A stretch of DNA of 20,280 nt from Rhizomucor pusillus (lineage: Eukaryota > Mucoromycota > Mucoromycetes > Mucorales > Lichtheimiaceae), in contig FWWN02000569.1 in assembly GCA_900175165.2 (NCBI GenBank), positions 1-20,280 of the forward strand. The letters run 5' to 3'. The stretch's first letter is position 1, and the number at the start of each line of letters is the position of its first letter. This document shows positions 10,501 to 20,280 of the stretch, in pieces. A program made the translations under genes and the position numbers. The notes beneath the pieces are model-generated. The model searched no databases and was not told the DNA's origin. It worked only from the letters and a program-made list of their open reading frames with translations.

Positions 10501-10834
10501 CGGGGCTGGAATCATTGGGTAATGCGCTTTGATATTATTCTTGAGCGTAAGACCAGCAACAGAACGTACGTAAGGATTCTCCTGCGGCATTTGGGTCAAG
10601 ATGTACACGAGGTATGAGCTGAAATCTGGAATCTCATTAAAGTAGGCGAGTTTCTGCATAGAGTTTCAGTTTAGCGAGACTGTTCGGGGGAACTCTTGCA
10701 CGGTAAAGCGGGCAAAATGCCTTCTTTTCTTTCATTACCTCTTGTACAGTTTGACCACTGGTCGGGTGCATGGCCTCATGGAGAAGCTGCAAGAGGTCCT
10801 TGAGACCTTGTTCGGTAGGCTGCCAGCTGCTCAT
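7574..10834 (-). CDS. Importin subunit beta-2 / transportin (Kap104 type)
   Basis: A HEAT-repeat karyopherin that binds PY-NLS cargoes (typically hnRNP-like RNA-binding proteins), carries them through nuclear pores and releases them on RanGTP. Exons on the minus strand: 10834-10739, 10653-10327, 10269-9375, 9322-9249, 9181-8756, 8691-8422, 8353-7889, 7815-7741, 7681-7574. All join in frame and give 911 aa, close to yeast Kap104 (about 918). The start is MSSWQPTEQGLKDLLQLL, a typical HEAT-1 opening. Family landmarks: QENPYVRSVAGLTLKNN, NHPNEKIRLHAINC, the long acidic loop (Asp/Glu-rich, encoded around 9540-9610) that couples RanGTP to cargo release, RSITCWTLGRYSQW, NNATWAAGEIAIKWG, and a C-terminal ILMGYKNMFGEQQWGQ ending YRI. 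The 5' end faces the first VTC gene across 1.2 kb. Identification and structure are firm. Confidence 0.97.
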
Positions 10835-12064
10835 ATCGGGTCGGCACTGATATAGTTACACTGATATACAGTTAATGTGCTGATTTTGGCTTGCGGATCG
10901 GGCGAGCAAGAGAAATTAGGTTCGAAGCACTTACAAACTCGACTTGTCGAATAAAGGAGAATTAGAAAAGCCAGGCAAACGAAGGTGCCGAGCGATATAT
11001 TCCTGACAAGTAAGAAAAAGAGGGCGTTCGTTCCTGGGGACTCACTTTTTTTTGCGGCTTGCGAAATCTACGTCACGGCGGCAGAAATCGTTGTTCTATT
11101 TGGTCAAGAAATGTACCTTCTTTGGCAGACAGCCGATAACAACGAATGTACCATTGTTATCTAGAGCTTGGGGCATGTAAGATCTTTGTAAATATGTGTT
11201 AGAACTTTTGTATAATTTACGTCTATATACGTTCTGGAGCATTATTATCCACCAATATACATGGTCCGTGTTTCAGCTACCAGGCGTCTTGTGTGCCTAG
11301 TTAAGCAGTGAATAGCCCGTCGATGGAAATGTCAGACTATCGTCCACGTAGTGATTACATTATCAATGTTTACAATGATTGCATGTGGAATGCGCATGGT
11401 ATCTATTATGAAATGAGACCCTTGATGGATACAACTCTTCACGTTCAATTTGGTGAACGGAAGTAGATGTACGGTTTATCACGTTGGATAGTGATCATCC
11501 CATTATACAACTTCTATTTATCAGGAGAGTAACGATAGGTTTTGGAGCGGTTACATGAGCTTAACTTAGCATCCGAAAATACATCCAGATAATACCGTCG
11601 CTGTTGTTGCCTGTTTTAAAACAATTCACAGGTACAGCTATTTTCGGACCAATGCCGCCGCATGCAATATTTTTGTATGCTAAATTTTTGTCGAGTGCAC
11701 AAGCGAAATTATTGACGGCTATATCCAGGTCGCTCAGTGACACTGCTGAGAATTTCATACAGACAAAGCGAGAACCGTCACTGCAAAAATAGCAATGAAC
11801 AACCCTTGTCAAACCTACAATGCTCAGGCAGCGCTGCAAAGAGGGGACAGTAATGGGCCTTGGCCCTGCAGGCGGTTGCATTTGCGCTGGGATTGAAGCG
11901 CACTGGGAAAATGTCGAAGAGCGAACACAAAGGGGCATGTGGGGTCTTGTGTCATCGCCTGAGCAACGACAGCAAAGTCTGTTGTTATACATTGGTATTT
12001 TGTCACCTCCTTTTTCCCTTTTTCCTTCGCTCTTGTTTTCCTTTCTCCTCTTTTCCCCTTTTCC
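10835..12064. promoter_or_regulatory. Divergent intergenic region, shared upstream of transportin and VTC1
   Basis: About 1.23 kb separates two divergent start codons. It holds a 10-bp direct repeat next to the transportin ATG (10845-10868) and a strongly pyrimidine-rich stretch (about 12001-12064) running into the VTC ATG. Open frames on either strand at 11560-11800 match no family I know and lack start or splice context. Confidence 0.5.
10845..10868. repeat. 10-bp direct repeat CACTGATATA, 14-bp period
   Basis: CACTGATATA occurs at 10845-10854 and 10859-10868, separated by GTTA, just 11 bp upstream of the transportin start codon. It may be a regulatory pair in the 5' UTR or a chance duplication. 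Confidence 0.5.
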
Positions 12065-14779
12065 ATGAAATTTGGCCAAGAATTGCAAGAGAATATCTAC
12101 GAGCCATGGCGGCTTGAGTATATATCGTATGATTGGATCAAACGCGACATGAAGCGTCGGCAAGAGGACCATGAATGGAACCAGAATGATGAGGAAGACT
12201 TTGAGCGGATTCTGCGACTTGAAGCTGACAAAGTAGGTCAATTCATCGCACGCAAGCAACGAGAAATCGATTCACGGGTAGCGTACTGTGAGCGGACCTT
12301 GCTGATGCAGCAACGCCAACGAATGAATGCAGCCACTGCTGAGCAGCTGTATGAAACCATGGACGATACGCTGACCGATATTTTGATTGACTTGAATGAC
12401 CTATCCAAATACACTCGCTACAACTTTCTAGCGCTCAAAAAGATCATCAAGAAGCACGATAAATATACACATCTCGACAGACAGCAACTGCTCGTAGATA
12501 TTTCAAGGTCGCAGCCACCCCTGGATCGCCAACGCTTCGATGTCACTTTGGTTAAAATTTCAGCTTTGCATGACCTGTGTCGCTTACATGGCAAAGCCAG
12601 AACTGGGAACGCAGCCGCAGGCGCTGATCAAAACGCCTTTGAACGTGCAACGGCCAAATATTGGGTGCATCCGGACAACGTTACCGAGCTGAAAGCCATT
12701 CTGCTCTTCCACTTACCTGTACTTGTCTTCAACCCCAACAAACCCATTGAACCGTCAGACAGCGCCATCTCGAGCGTCTACCTGGATAACCAGGATTTTG
12801 ACTTATACACTGGACGATTGCAGCGGGACGAGGGTGCGGAAGCTATACGATTCAGATGGTACGGTCCCATGGACAGCCCCAATGTATTCATCGAACGCAA
12901 AACGCACCATGCACCGTGGCTAAATGGCGTGTCTGTCAAAGACCGATTCCGCCTCGATGTTGATAAGGTGCAAGATTATCTTCTTGGCAAATATAGCGCA
13001 GACGAATACACACTTGAACTCCAAAAGGAAGGCAAGATGGATCCAGCCACGATCGACCAGAACCATTTCATTGCATCCGGCGTGCAGACATCCATCCGGG
13101 AAAAATTGCTCAGCCCAGTATTGCGCGTATTTTACAACCGTACGGCATTCCAAGTCCCAGGCGACCAGCGCCTGCGTATCTCACTTGACACCGACCTTAC
13201 TTTTGTGCGCGAGGATGGACTGTACCGACGCAAGGGCCAGTGGCGTCGTCCAGATATGGGAATCGATTTCCCTTTTGATAACCTCCCACAGGAAGACGTG
13301 TGCCGATTCCCTTATGCTGTACTGGAGACCAAGCTGCAGACACATCTAGGCCAAGAACCGCCTGAGTGGCTGACCCGATTGTTAGACTCTCAGCTAGTGT
13401 ACGAAGTCCCGCGTTTCTCAAAATATCTCCACGGAGCTGCGCATTTCTGGGGTCACCAGTTACCGCTGCTACCGTGGTGGCTTCCGCAAATGGAAGTCGA
13501 TATCCGCAATGCCAAGCAACCTTCCGGTGACTTTTCAGGTCTCTCAAGGTCCAAGAGTTTGAAGCCATTGATTGATGGCAAGTACAGAATGGGCTATCTC
13601 GAGTCCCAGTTGGAGAAGCGTGCAACCATCAAGCGCAAGGGAAGTAAATCCAGCCAGAGATCAGCGCTGACTAACGGCAGAAATAATAATGCTGACGCAC
13701 ACATTGTGTATCTCAATATCGGAAGCAACCCGTTCGACGATCCCATCTCCCAAGAGAAGTCAGCTGTGCGAAGCCGATTACCGTTCGTACTTGATGAGCG
13801 TCGTGCAACGGCGTACAGCACCAGCAACAATGGCAGTTTCAACTACCTCGGAAGTTCCTCATCCACCGAAGTCTTGCTTGATAAGCGTATACCATCGACC
13901 CAGCCAACACCCCGATCCTCAATGCTTCCCATGTCCTCCAGTAACCAGGAGACTATGATCGGTGGTGGCAGCGGAGGCGATGATGAAGAGAAAGGAAAAG
14001 GAAAGAAGAAGAAGAAGGACAAGAAAGAAAAGGTGTTACTCGAACCCAAGATCTACTTTGCCAACGAGCGCACGTTCATCAACTGGCTTCAATTTTCGGC
14101 ATTCATCATGACTGCAGCGCTAACATTGCTCAACTTTGGTGATCGAATCTGTCGCATAGCAGGCGGTCTATTTTTTGGCATTTCCATGGTAATTGCTCTG
14201 TACGCATTCGGTCGCTACAGGTACCGTGCATTCCAGATTACAAATCACCCCAAAGTGCGATACGACGACCTCTACGGTCCTATTGGCCTATGCGTCCTTT
14301 TGGTCGGCGCTATGCTGGTACGTGTTGTTTCACGGATAAACCAAATTGATCTGAATTACAGATCAGTTACAAATCCCTATTTCTAGTTCAATTTCATTAT
14401 CCGCATGCAAGATCCTCAACCGGGTCCTGGTACATTCCTCGGCATCAACAACGATACTCGTCAAGTGGCGTAAGAAAGTGCACAATGTTAATAATAGCAT
14501 ATATACATGGGACTGTTTCTTCTTTTTCTTTACAGCATTCATATACTCTCTGTCATTGATCTCTTTGTAAAAACATGTTTTTCTACAACCTTCCATTGAA
14601 CAAAAATGTTTTACTTAATTTGGAAACATTCGTACATACTTCTTTAGCACAGCAGGATCAAAGAAGTACCGGATCGGGAAAAGTTGTTATTCCGGGAGCT
14701 GACATCCGAATTATCCGAAACAATCTTTTGCTATTTTGAGCAGGAGAGACCCCCAGTTCTTGATCTACCGTTGAAGTAA
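12065..14779 (+). CDS. Vacuolar transporter chaperone, SPX-VTC-DUF202 polyphosphate polymerase (copy 1)
   Basis: A Vtc4/Vtc2/3-family subunit of the VTC complex, which makes polyphosphate from ATP at the vacuolar membrane and moves it into the lumen. Residues 1 to about 170 are an SPX domain: MKFG start, YISYD..K and KKIIKKHDK, the inositol-pyrophosphate binding patch. Residues about 200-500 are the tunnel polymerase domain: AIRFRWYG, FIERKTHH, LETKLQTHLGQEPPEW and PRFSKYLHG carry the nucleotide- and metal-binding residues of catalytic Vtc4. A Ser/Lys-rich linker follows, then DUF202 from about residue 658 with three membrane segments. Exons 12065-14317, 14387-14469 and 14656-14779 give 819 aa; without the last splice it would end at TAA 14471-14473 (779 aa). 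The third exon is supported by a GTAAGA donor, frame continuity and AATAAA at 14821. The cytosolic or lumenal C-terminal tail (about 60 aa) is absent from copy 2. Family certain; Vtc4 versus Vtc2/3 orthology open. Confidence 0.95.
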
Positions 14780-15158
14780 ACATTGAGATCGCTGGTGTAG
14801 CAAACAAACATACGCAGATGAATAAACAAACAGTATTTCAAGTCTGTGATCCATTGTACCTATTTCTTTTGGACAGGCTCCATTTGTCGCGTTGCAATGG
14901 CTTAAAGTAAACATTCGCGAACAATGGAAACATTTACCCAGCTAAGACATGTGCATAGGAATAACCCCCACGGTTTCGGACTGAACATTGGTAAGTAGGA
15001 AAAAAAATTATTCAAAGTCGATGGGCCATCGAACGATGAATCGAGTTTAAGGCAGGGTAAACAAAAAAGTTGACACATTCTCCTTTTTCCACTATTCTGT
15101 TTTTCTCTATATTTCTCTTTCTTTTCACTCTTTGTAACAATACACACGTTCCCTCAGC
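14780..15158 (+). promoter_or_regulatory. Spacer and leader upstream of VTC copy 2
   Basis: 379 bp between the tandem VTC genes. Positions about 15078-15158 are rich in T and C, like the leader of copy 1, which is common in fungal promoters near transcription starts. No other gene seen. Confidence 0.4.
14821..14826 (+). terminator. Putative polyadenylation signal AATAAA
   Basis: It lies 42 nt after the stop of the proposed third exon of VTC copy 1, which supports transcription through that exon. Confidence 0.4.
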
Positions 15159-17788
15159 ATGAAGTTCGGACAAAAGCTGGATCAGGAGATCTTCCCTCCG
15201 TGGCGTTTGTCCTACATCCAGTACGACATGCTCAAGACCGAGCTCAAGATGCGGCAGTTGGATCATGAATGGACCGAGCAGGACGAGTATGACTTTGTGC
15301 AATTGCTCAAGAACGAGTACAACAAGGCGTATGATTTCATCACAGCCAAGCTCGGTGAGGTCGAAGCTCGAATTAGCTACTGCGAACGCACCGTAAAGTC
15401 CTTTATGGCCAACCCACGCTGGGCATCCGAGCAAAGCTGGCTGTTCATGAACGAGGCACTGACTGAAGTCCTGTTTGACGTAAACGATCTTTCCAAATTC
15501 TCGCGTATCAACTTTATGGCTGTCCAAAAGATCCTCAAGAAGCATGACAAGTATACTGGAAGGACTCTCCAGCGCGAGCTCCTGCCCGAGTTTCGAAAAC
15601 GTCCGCTTGACAACCAGCGTTTCGACGTGGCAATTGTCTTCATTTCGGCTCTCCACGATATCTGCGCACGCAGAGGCAAACCACGCACTGGCAACGCAGC
15701 CGCAGGCGGCGACCAGAATGCATTCGAACGTGCCACTGCAAAGTACTGGATCCATCCTGACAATATCACCGAAGTCAAGTCCATTATCATGTTGCATTTG
15801 CCTGTCTTGATTTTTAATGTCAACAAGGAATACGAAGAAACAGACTCGGCTGTGTCTTCTGTCTACTTTGACAATGAGGACTTTGACTTGTACACAGGTC
15901 GACTCCAGCGCGATGAAGGAGCTGAAGCTATCCGTTTCCGGTGGTACGGTACTATGGACTCCAAGGACATCTTCATCGAACGCAAGACCCACCATGCACC
16001 CTGGCTTAATGGCGTCTCGATCAAGGACCGCTTCAAGCTGAACGTGGACGATGTTCCGGATTTTATCTCGGGCAAGCTGACAGCAGACGAATATGCAAAC
16101 CGTCTGCGTGCATCTGGCATGGACGAAGAACAAGTCAAACAAAACCACTTCATCGCTGCAGGCATCCAGGAATCCTTGAAGGAGAAGCGCTTGGCTCCCA
16201 TGTGCCGCGTATTCTACAACCGCACAGCTTTCCAGTTGCCTGGCGACCAACGTGTACGCGTCAGTCTGGATACCAACCTGGCATTTGTACGTGAAGACAG
16301 TCTCGACGGTGTTGTTAGGCGCAAGCCTGGCGAGTGGCGGCGCAGCGATATGGGTATCAACCATCCATTCTCCAACATCAACCCAGAGGATGTTTGCCTG
16401 TTCCCGTATGCGATTCTTGAAACCAAGATCCAGACACACTTGGGCCAGGAGCCTCCTGAGTGGCTCGAAAAGCTGATCAAGTCGCACTTGGTACACGAAG
16501 TTCCCCGGTTCTCAAAGTACTTGCACGGAGCATGCTATCTGTACAGCGATCGCATCCCGTTGTTACCGTGGTGGCTGTCCGAGATGGAAACTGATATCCG
16601 CAAACCGAGGGAAGCTAACTTTGGCCTTAGCCGATCGAAGTCTTTCAAACCCCTGATCGATGGTCAATATCAGCGAGCTATGGCCTTTGAGGAGCGACGC
16701 GTCGATGTGGTAGCTGACGCCGTGCATCGATCTGCCTCTGCTGCTTCCCGCGCAAGAGACCGACGTGCTTCCGCTGCAAGTGAAAAGGCATCCAAGAGTC
16801 CCAAGCAACAATTGTTACCCGTCACTGAGAACAGGTTATCTACTGCGACGCACAACACCTTGGTTGATGAATCTGGCGGTGCCGGTGTTGTTGGCTCCAC
16901 ACTCTTGCGCGATACTAACAATACCTTTGACCAAAATCTTCAGCAGCAGCAGCAGCAGCAAGTAAACGAAAAGAATAACAAGTTAATGCCTCCGCCGCCG
17001 GTACCAGCTAGTAGTCATTTATACGCCGGCGGTTTCAGCAACAAGTCCAAAGACACGTTTGCCTCGACGTATTCGGATGCACGCAGCGCGTACACCGATA
17101 ACCCAGGTGCTACCTTGGTCCAGTCGGGCGACGAACCTCGCAACTACGGCACGCCTCCTGCTCGCCAGAACGAACCGTTGTCGGAAAAAGTCGACTTGGG
17201 TGAAGCCGTCGATGTCAACAAGGGCGATATCGTCGTAGACTTTGAAAACAATGAACTTCGGCAGCGGTCTGCAAATTCGGATGAACGGCAACAACAACAA
17301 CAGCAGCAGCAAAGACCACTAAAGCTTTGGGAAAAACTCTTGTTTGGTGGCGGGACCACCGGTCCTCGTATGGTCAAGGATCCTTTCAACAAGGACAAGG
17401 ATGTCAAGGTACCACTCAAGAAAATCAAGATTGAACCCAAGGTATTCTTCGCCAACGAACGTACGTTTATCAGCTGGCTGCAGTTCTGCGCTTTGCTCTT
17501 AACGGTCGCACTCAACCTGCTCAACTTTGGTGACAATGTATCTCGAATTGCTGGTGGTATCTTTATTGGCATTTCCGCGGTCGTGGCGATCTATGCTCTG
17601 TATCGATTCGAAAAGCGTGCTTGGTATGTACCAATCTGATGTTTTTGAAAGCAGTCTACTAACAAATTCTTTATAGGATGATCAATCGACGTATGCTCGG
17701 TCGCTACGATGACTTGTGGGGTCCTGCCGTTCTTTGTTGTCTTCTTGTTGGCGCACTCATTGTCAACTTTTACTTGCGTTTCCATTAA
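15159..17788 (+). CDS. Vacuolar transporter chaperone, SPX-VTC-DUF202 polyphosphate polymerase (copy 2)
   Basis: A tandem paralogue of the preceding gene, same orientation and role. Exons 15159-17623 and 17677-17788 give 858 aa; the 53-bp intron has a TACTAAC branch site and interrupts a Trp codon between membrane segments 2 and 3. SPX: MKFG start, YIQYD..K and QKILKKHDK (about residue 121). Polymerase domain: AIRFRWYG, FIERKTHH, NRTAFQLPGDQRVRVSLDT, LETKIQTHLGQEPPEW, PRFSKYLHG. The linker (about residues 500-755) is much longer than in copy 1 and carries two Gln tracts and Ala/Arg/Ser-rich segments, probably disordered. DUF202 begins near IEPKVFFANERTF (about residue 757), with three hydrophobic helices and a short end after NFYLRFH. 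The catalytic motifs are retained. Length resembles yeast Vtc2/Vtc3 (about 830 aa), motifs resemble Vtc4, so the subunit assignment is open. Confidence 0.96.
16941..16961 (+). repeat. CAG/CAA tract coding seven Gln (VTC copy 2)
   Basis: Six CAG and one CAA in the linker of VTC copy 2, a possible length polymorphism in frame. Confidence 0.85.
17289..17312 (+). repeat. CAA/CAG tract coding eight Gln (VTC copy 2)
   Basis: Eight consecutive Gln codons of mixed CAA and CAG, just upstream of the DUF202 region of VTC copy 2. Confidence 0.85.
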
Positions 17789-17883
17789 TCTTTTACGATT
17801 CCAATTTCACTCTGTCCACATGTATACTCTTGCATCTTTTTTGCATATCATTGTTCACAGTTCCCGTAACTAAACAACATACG

Positions 17884-17906
17884 ACACACACACACACACA
17901 CACACA
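17884..17906 (+). repeat. (AC)n microsatellite
   Basis: About 11 AC units in the 175-bp spacer between the convergent VTC copy 2 and chitinase genes. Confidence 0.9.
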
Positions 17907-17963
17907 TTTTCCACTGTTTCCCACTCAATATATACGATCTACATTTGTTTTATTTTTTCAAGA

Positions 17964-19384
17964 TTAAACACTCATACTCCGAATGTTATCGTACTGACTT
18001 GTTGGGTATTTCAAGTGGTTTGGTAAGCTGTCCAAGCGACCTCCAAACGATTGATACACTGTGTTGAGTAGACTGCGAGGATGTTCGCCCTTGTGATCAG
18101 CGCTAAGCTCCCAAAACATGGCTCCACCGAGACGTGCTTGCTTGATGTACTCGCACTTAGCCTGGACGACCGATGGTGTGTCATATGTTACAAATTCGCG
18201 CGCTGCAGGATCATACGACCATGATACTATGCGCTGCTGGTCATGATACTCGGTTGCTCCGCTCTTAGGCAGATGCTTGTAGTCGTACATACCCTTCTCC
18301 CAGGAGCCCTCAGGCATGCCATTGAAACTGGAGTCTGGTCCGCTTGTGTTTGAAAATCCTCGACCGTACACAGGAATACCGAGCACGAGTTTGTGTGGCG
18401 GCACCCCGGCTGCCATGTAGTCACTCACAGCCTGGTGTGCATTTAGCGGACCACCGTATAGGGCTGACTGATGCCCAGTCTTGCTGTCCCAGGCTCCTGC
18501 AAAGTCATACGCCATGAGGTAGAAAAGATCCACGTAAGGTTCCATTTCTCGCAGTCGTAAAAGTCGATAGTTGGATGGGCCGCACGGAACAGCGACGGTG
18601 AGCAACAGGCGTGGCTCGTTTGTCTGGCCGAGTCTTTGCTGATACATATCCAATGCAATCCGAAGTTCGTAGAGAAGGTGGACATAGTGAAACGCTTCCT
18701 CTGGCGTCTTTGGATATTCCCAGTCGATATCTAGAAAATAATCAGCATTCGAAACTAATTTACGTTTTATTCTTATTATTTACCTATACCATCCAGTCCA
18801 AGATCACCTATCAACTTAATAGCCGAGTCTACAAACACGCGTCTCTTTTGAGGATCGGCTGCAACGCCCGCAAAGTTGGTCGACCATGTCCATCCACCCA
18901 CGCTGAGTGTTACTTTTAGGTGACGGTTCTGGCGCTTGAGCAGGTAGAGCTGCTTAAAGTTGCCATACAGGTTGTTACCCTGCTCGTTCCAGCTGTCCGC
19001 TTGGCCGTCAATAGTCTGCTCTGGCGGAAAATGCTTACCCTTGTCTGCCCACACATCCTGTCACACCAAAGACGACGTTCCAGCGTCAATAACAGCTACA
19101 AAAAAAACACAGTATACATGTACTCACTCCCAGCACGATTGTGCCGTTAGGTTCAAGATTCGCAAATGCATAAAGCAAGTGCGTCAGCTTGCGTGCATCA
19201 GCTTTCAAGTCAATGACATTGTGATTGCGAGCATAGATGCCCCTGTTGCACAGTTTAAAAAGAAAAGAGTGTTATTAAGGCAACTTGACGCGCCCCAAAT
19301 CAGCGCTGCTGCATATTCTCCTGACCAGTTTACAAAATAGCCAGCTATGACTGGCCCGTTCGCTGCAGGAGGAGGAGCTTGCAT
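17964..19384 (-). CDS. Glycoside hydrolase family 18 chitinase, no signal peptide
   Basis: An endo-acting chitinase that hydrolyses beta-1,4-GlcNAc chains by substrate-assisted catalysis. Minus-strand exons 19384-19326, 19242-19128, 19057-18784 and 18730-17964 join in frame and give 404 aa. Landmarks: VIAGYFVNW (first beta strand), ARKLTHLLYAFANL, TLSVGGWTWS (SxGG motif), DGIDIDWEYP with the catalytic Glu and its Asp partners, FYLMAYDFAG, GIPVYGRGF, and MFWELSADH with the subsite Trp. The catalytic motif is split by the 53-bp intron 18731-18783. The start at 19384 (MQAPPPPAANG) is the only ATG in frame before VIAGYF and gives no signal peptide, as in intracellular fungal ChiB-type enzymes. 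There is no carbohydrate-binding module. Likely a role in hyphal autolysis or chitin recycling (inference). It converges with VTC copy 2. Confidence 0.95.
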
Positions 19385-19531
19385 GAAAAAAAGTACAGGA
19401 TTTATTTTGCTCTGTGCTCTTACTGATTTTGCGCCAATAGCAGCCCACTTTGCGCCTGGCCAGAGGGAACTTTGCGTTGGTCAAGAAATACTGTAAACAA
19501 ATAAAGATAAAATGGTCATCGCCGGATACAT

Positions 19532-19538
19532 CTTTATA
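19532..19538 (-). promoter_or_regulatory. TATA-like box of the chitinase gene
   Basis: TATAAAG on the minus strand, about 150 bp upstream of the chitinase ATG. A transcription start about 30 bp downstream would exclude the earlier ATGs near 19516-19527 as starts or leave them at the mRNA edge, in agreement with the start at 19384. Confidence 0.45.
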
Positions 19539-19580
19539 AGAAGCGTCCCCAGCTTTGCGCTTAGAAATGCATTTGGAGCC

Positions 19581-19601
19581 TTTTAGAAAACGCTTCTAAA
19601 A
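19581..19601. repeat. Perfect inverted repeat TTTTAGAA-AACGC-TTCTAAAA
   Basis: An 8-bp stem with a 5-nt loop, flanked by GAGCC on the left and GAGGCC on the right. It lies upstream of the chitinase TATA-like box, so it could be a dimeric transcription-factor site. Confidence 0.65.
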
Positions 19602-19607
19602 GAGGCC

Positions 19608-19612
19608 ATTGG
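19608..19612 (-). promoter_or_regulatory. CCAAT box of the chitinase gene
   Basis: ATTGG on the plus strand reads CCAAT for the minus-strand chitinase, about 70 bp upstream of its TATA-like element, a usual place for a Hap-complex site. Confidence 0.35.
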
Positions 19613-20184
19613 CTCAATTTAGGATGTTGACCACTACGATTATCAAATAGGAATCACCCTTTAGCTTTGTACTGCATTCAGTTCTGTGCAATTTTGCAAC
19701 AAAGTTTTACCATCAACTTCCAGGGTATTTATGCATATACTGTATGTATCGATTTATGATAAAGCTGTATAATGTCCATCAAGATGTACGTACACTGTAT
19801 TAAATGTAACTTCTCAATTCTTTCCAAGTACCATTAACCTTATTTGACGGTCGTATGCCCTTCACGAGCCAACACTGCCACCTCTGTGTGCTGATCAGAT
19901 ATGGCTCATATATCTATGTCTATATTGTTTTCATTTCAAAGGTACATATGTCCAAGCATGATCATAACAGGCTCTAATTCCAAGCAGAGAAGACGGGAAA
20001 TGCCGGGGAAGATGGTTGTTTCACTCTTTATCTGCATGAAAAAATCAAGCTTCAGGCGCCATCAGACTCTCTTTTTCCGTGAATCATCTTCTTTTCCAGC
20101 AAAGCTTATGACACGCAGGAAGAAAAAGACTCAAAAAGCAGCCAGACAGTGTTACTGAGAGCTGATAAATCCAACAAAAGCACC

Positions 20185-20280
20185 ATGTCTCGCGAGAAAC
20201 AGCTGCAAACATTCATACAGTTAAAAAAGATAGTTGCAGATTATGACAAATTCAAACAGAACGAAGAAAAAGAGACGAAA
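20185..20280 (+). CDS. Start of an unidentified gene, 3' partial
   Basis: An ATG in a good context (CACC before ATG) opens a 32-codon frame that runs off the right edge. The product begins MSREKQLQTFIQLKKIVADY and is rich in Lys, Glu and Gln, with a heptad-like pattern suggesting a helix or coiled coil. I do not recognise the family. It is divergent from the chitinase. It could also be chance, since only 96 bases are visible. Confidence 0.4.
   Translation, partial: MSREKQLQTFIQLKKIVADYDKFKQNEEKETK

Larger units (their letters stand above)
19385..20184. other. Intergenic between divergent chitinase and right-edge gene
   Basis: 800 bp with promoter-like elements for the chitinase (TATA-like at 19532-19538, CCAAT box, hairpin). 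An 85-codon plus-strand frame at 19901-20158 has no recognised family and sits where the 5' UTR of the next gene would be. Confidence 0.5.

Noticed and set aside
11561..12259. 232-codon minus-strand frame spanning the VTC1 promoter and first exon
   Set aside because: Its first part is the reverse complement of the SPX exon and the rest is low-complexity or unrecognised; no start or splice context.
15012..16496. 494-codon open frame antisense to VTC copy 2
   Set aside because: It lies wholly opposite a well-conserved coding exon and shows no family features; long antisense frames often arise from codon bias.
19275..19520. Upstream exon for the chitinase with a signal peptide (MYPAMTILSLFVYS-like)
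   Set aside because: The frame meets TGA shortly after and does not splice into the VIAGYF exon; the ATG at 19384 is directly in frame.
19901..20158. 85-codon plus-strand frame before the right-edge gene
   Set aside because: No recognised family and basic low-complexity composition; probably the 5' UTR of the gene starting at 20185.
1..20280. tRNA, rRNA, CRISPR, transposase or bacterial operon signals
   Set aside because: Looked for tRNA B-box and cloverleaf arms, repeat-spacer arrays and transposase motifs; none was convincing.

Overview
The window looks like nuclear DNA from a filamentous, early-diverging fungus, most likely a Mucoromycota species (inference). Reasons: many short GT-AG introns (about 40-130 bp) with CTRAY-like branch sites, compact gene spacing, VTC polyphosphate genes, fungal etherase-like glutathione transferases, and an intron-rich gene resembling lineage-specific hypothetical proteins I associate with Mucorales. 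No organelle, bacterial or viral gene was seen.

Left to right: (1) 1-2691, plus strand: a gene of about 12-13 exons, open at the left edge, with a PD-(D/E)xK nuclease-like core (Asp ... Glu-x-Lys). A 23-bp insertion, a 20-bp hairpin plus a duplicated ATG, breaks its frame. (2) 3546-4248, plus: Mediator subunit Med10, four exons, with its ATG directly after a (CT)15 tract. (3) 5193-6136 and 6295-7242, plus: tandem etherase-type glutathione S-transferases. The first is broken by two frameshifts; the second is intact. (4) 7574-10834, minus: importin beta-2/transportin (Kap104 type), nine exons, 911 aa. (5) 12065-14779 and 15159-17788, plus: tandem SPX-VTC-DUF202 polyphosphate polymerase paralogues. 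(6) 17964-19384, minus: a GH18 chitinase without a signal peptide. (7) 20185 to the right edge, plus: the start of an unidentified gene.

Most genes are unrelated housekeeping functions: transcription (Mediator), nuclear import, vacuolar polyphosphate, wall or chitin turnover, and detoxification. Two local tandem duplications (GST and VTC) shape the middle of the window. Transportin and the first VTC gene are divergent across about 1.2 kb and may share a promoter region; GST2/transportin and VTC2/chitinase converge.

Exon boundaries were worked out by hand from splice signals, reading-frame continuity and family resemblance. They are firm for transportin, Med10, GST2, both VTC genes and the chitinase, and less certain in the 5' half of the first gene. 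No alignment, HMM or RNA-seq was available.
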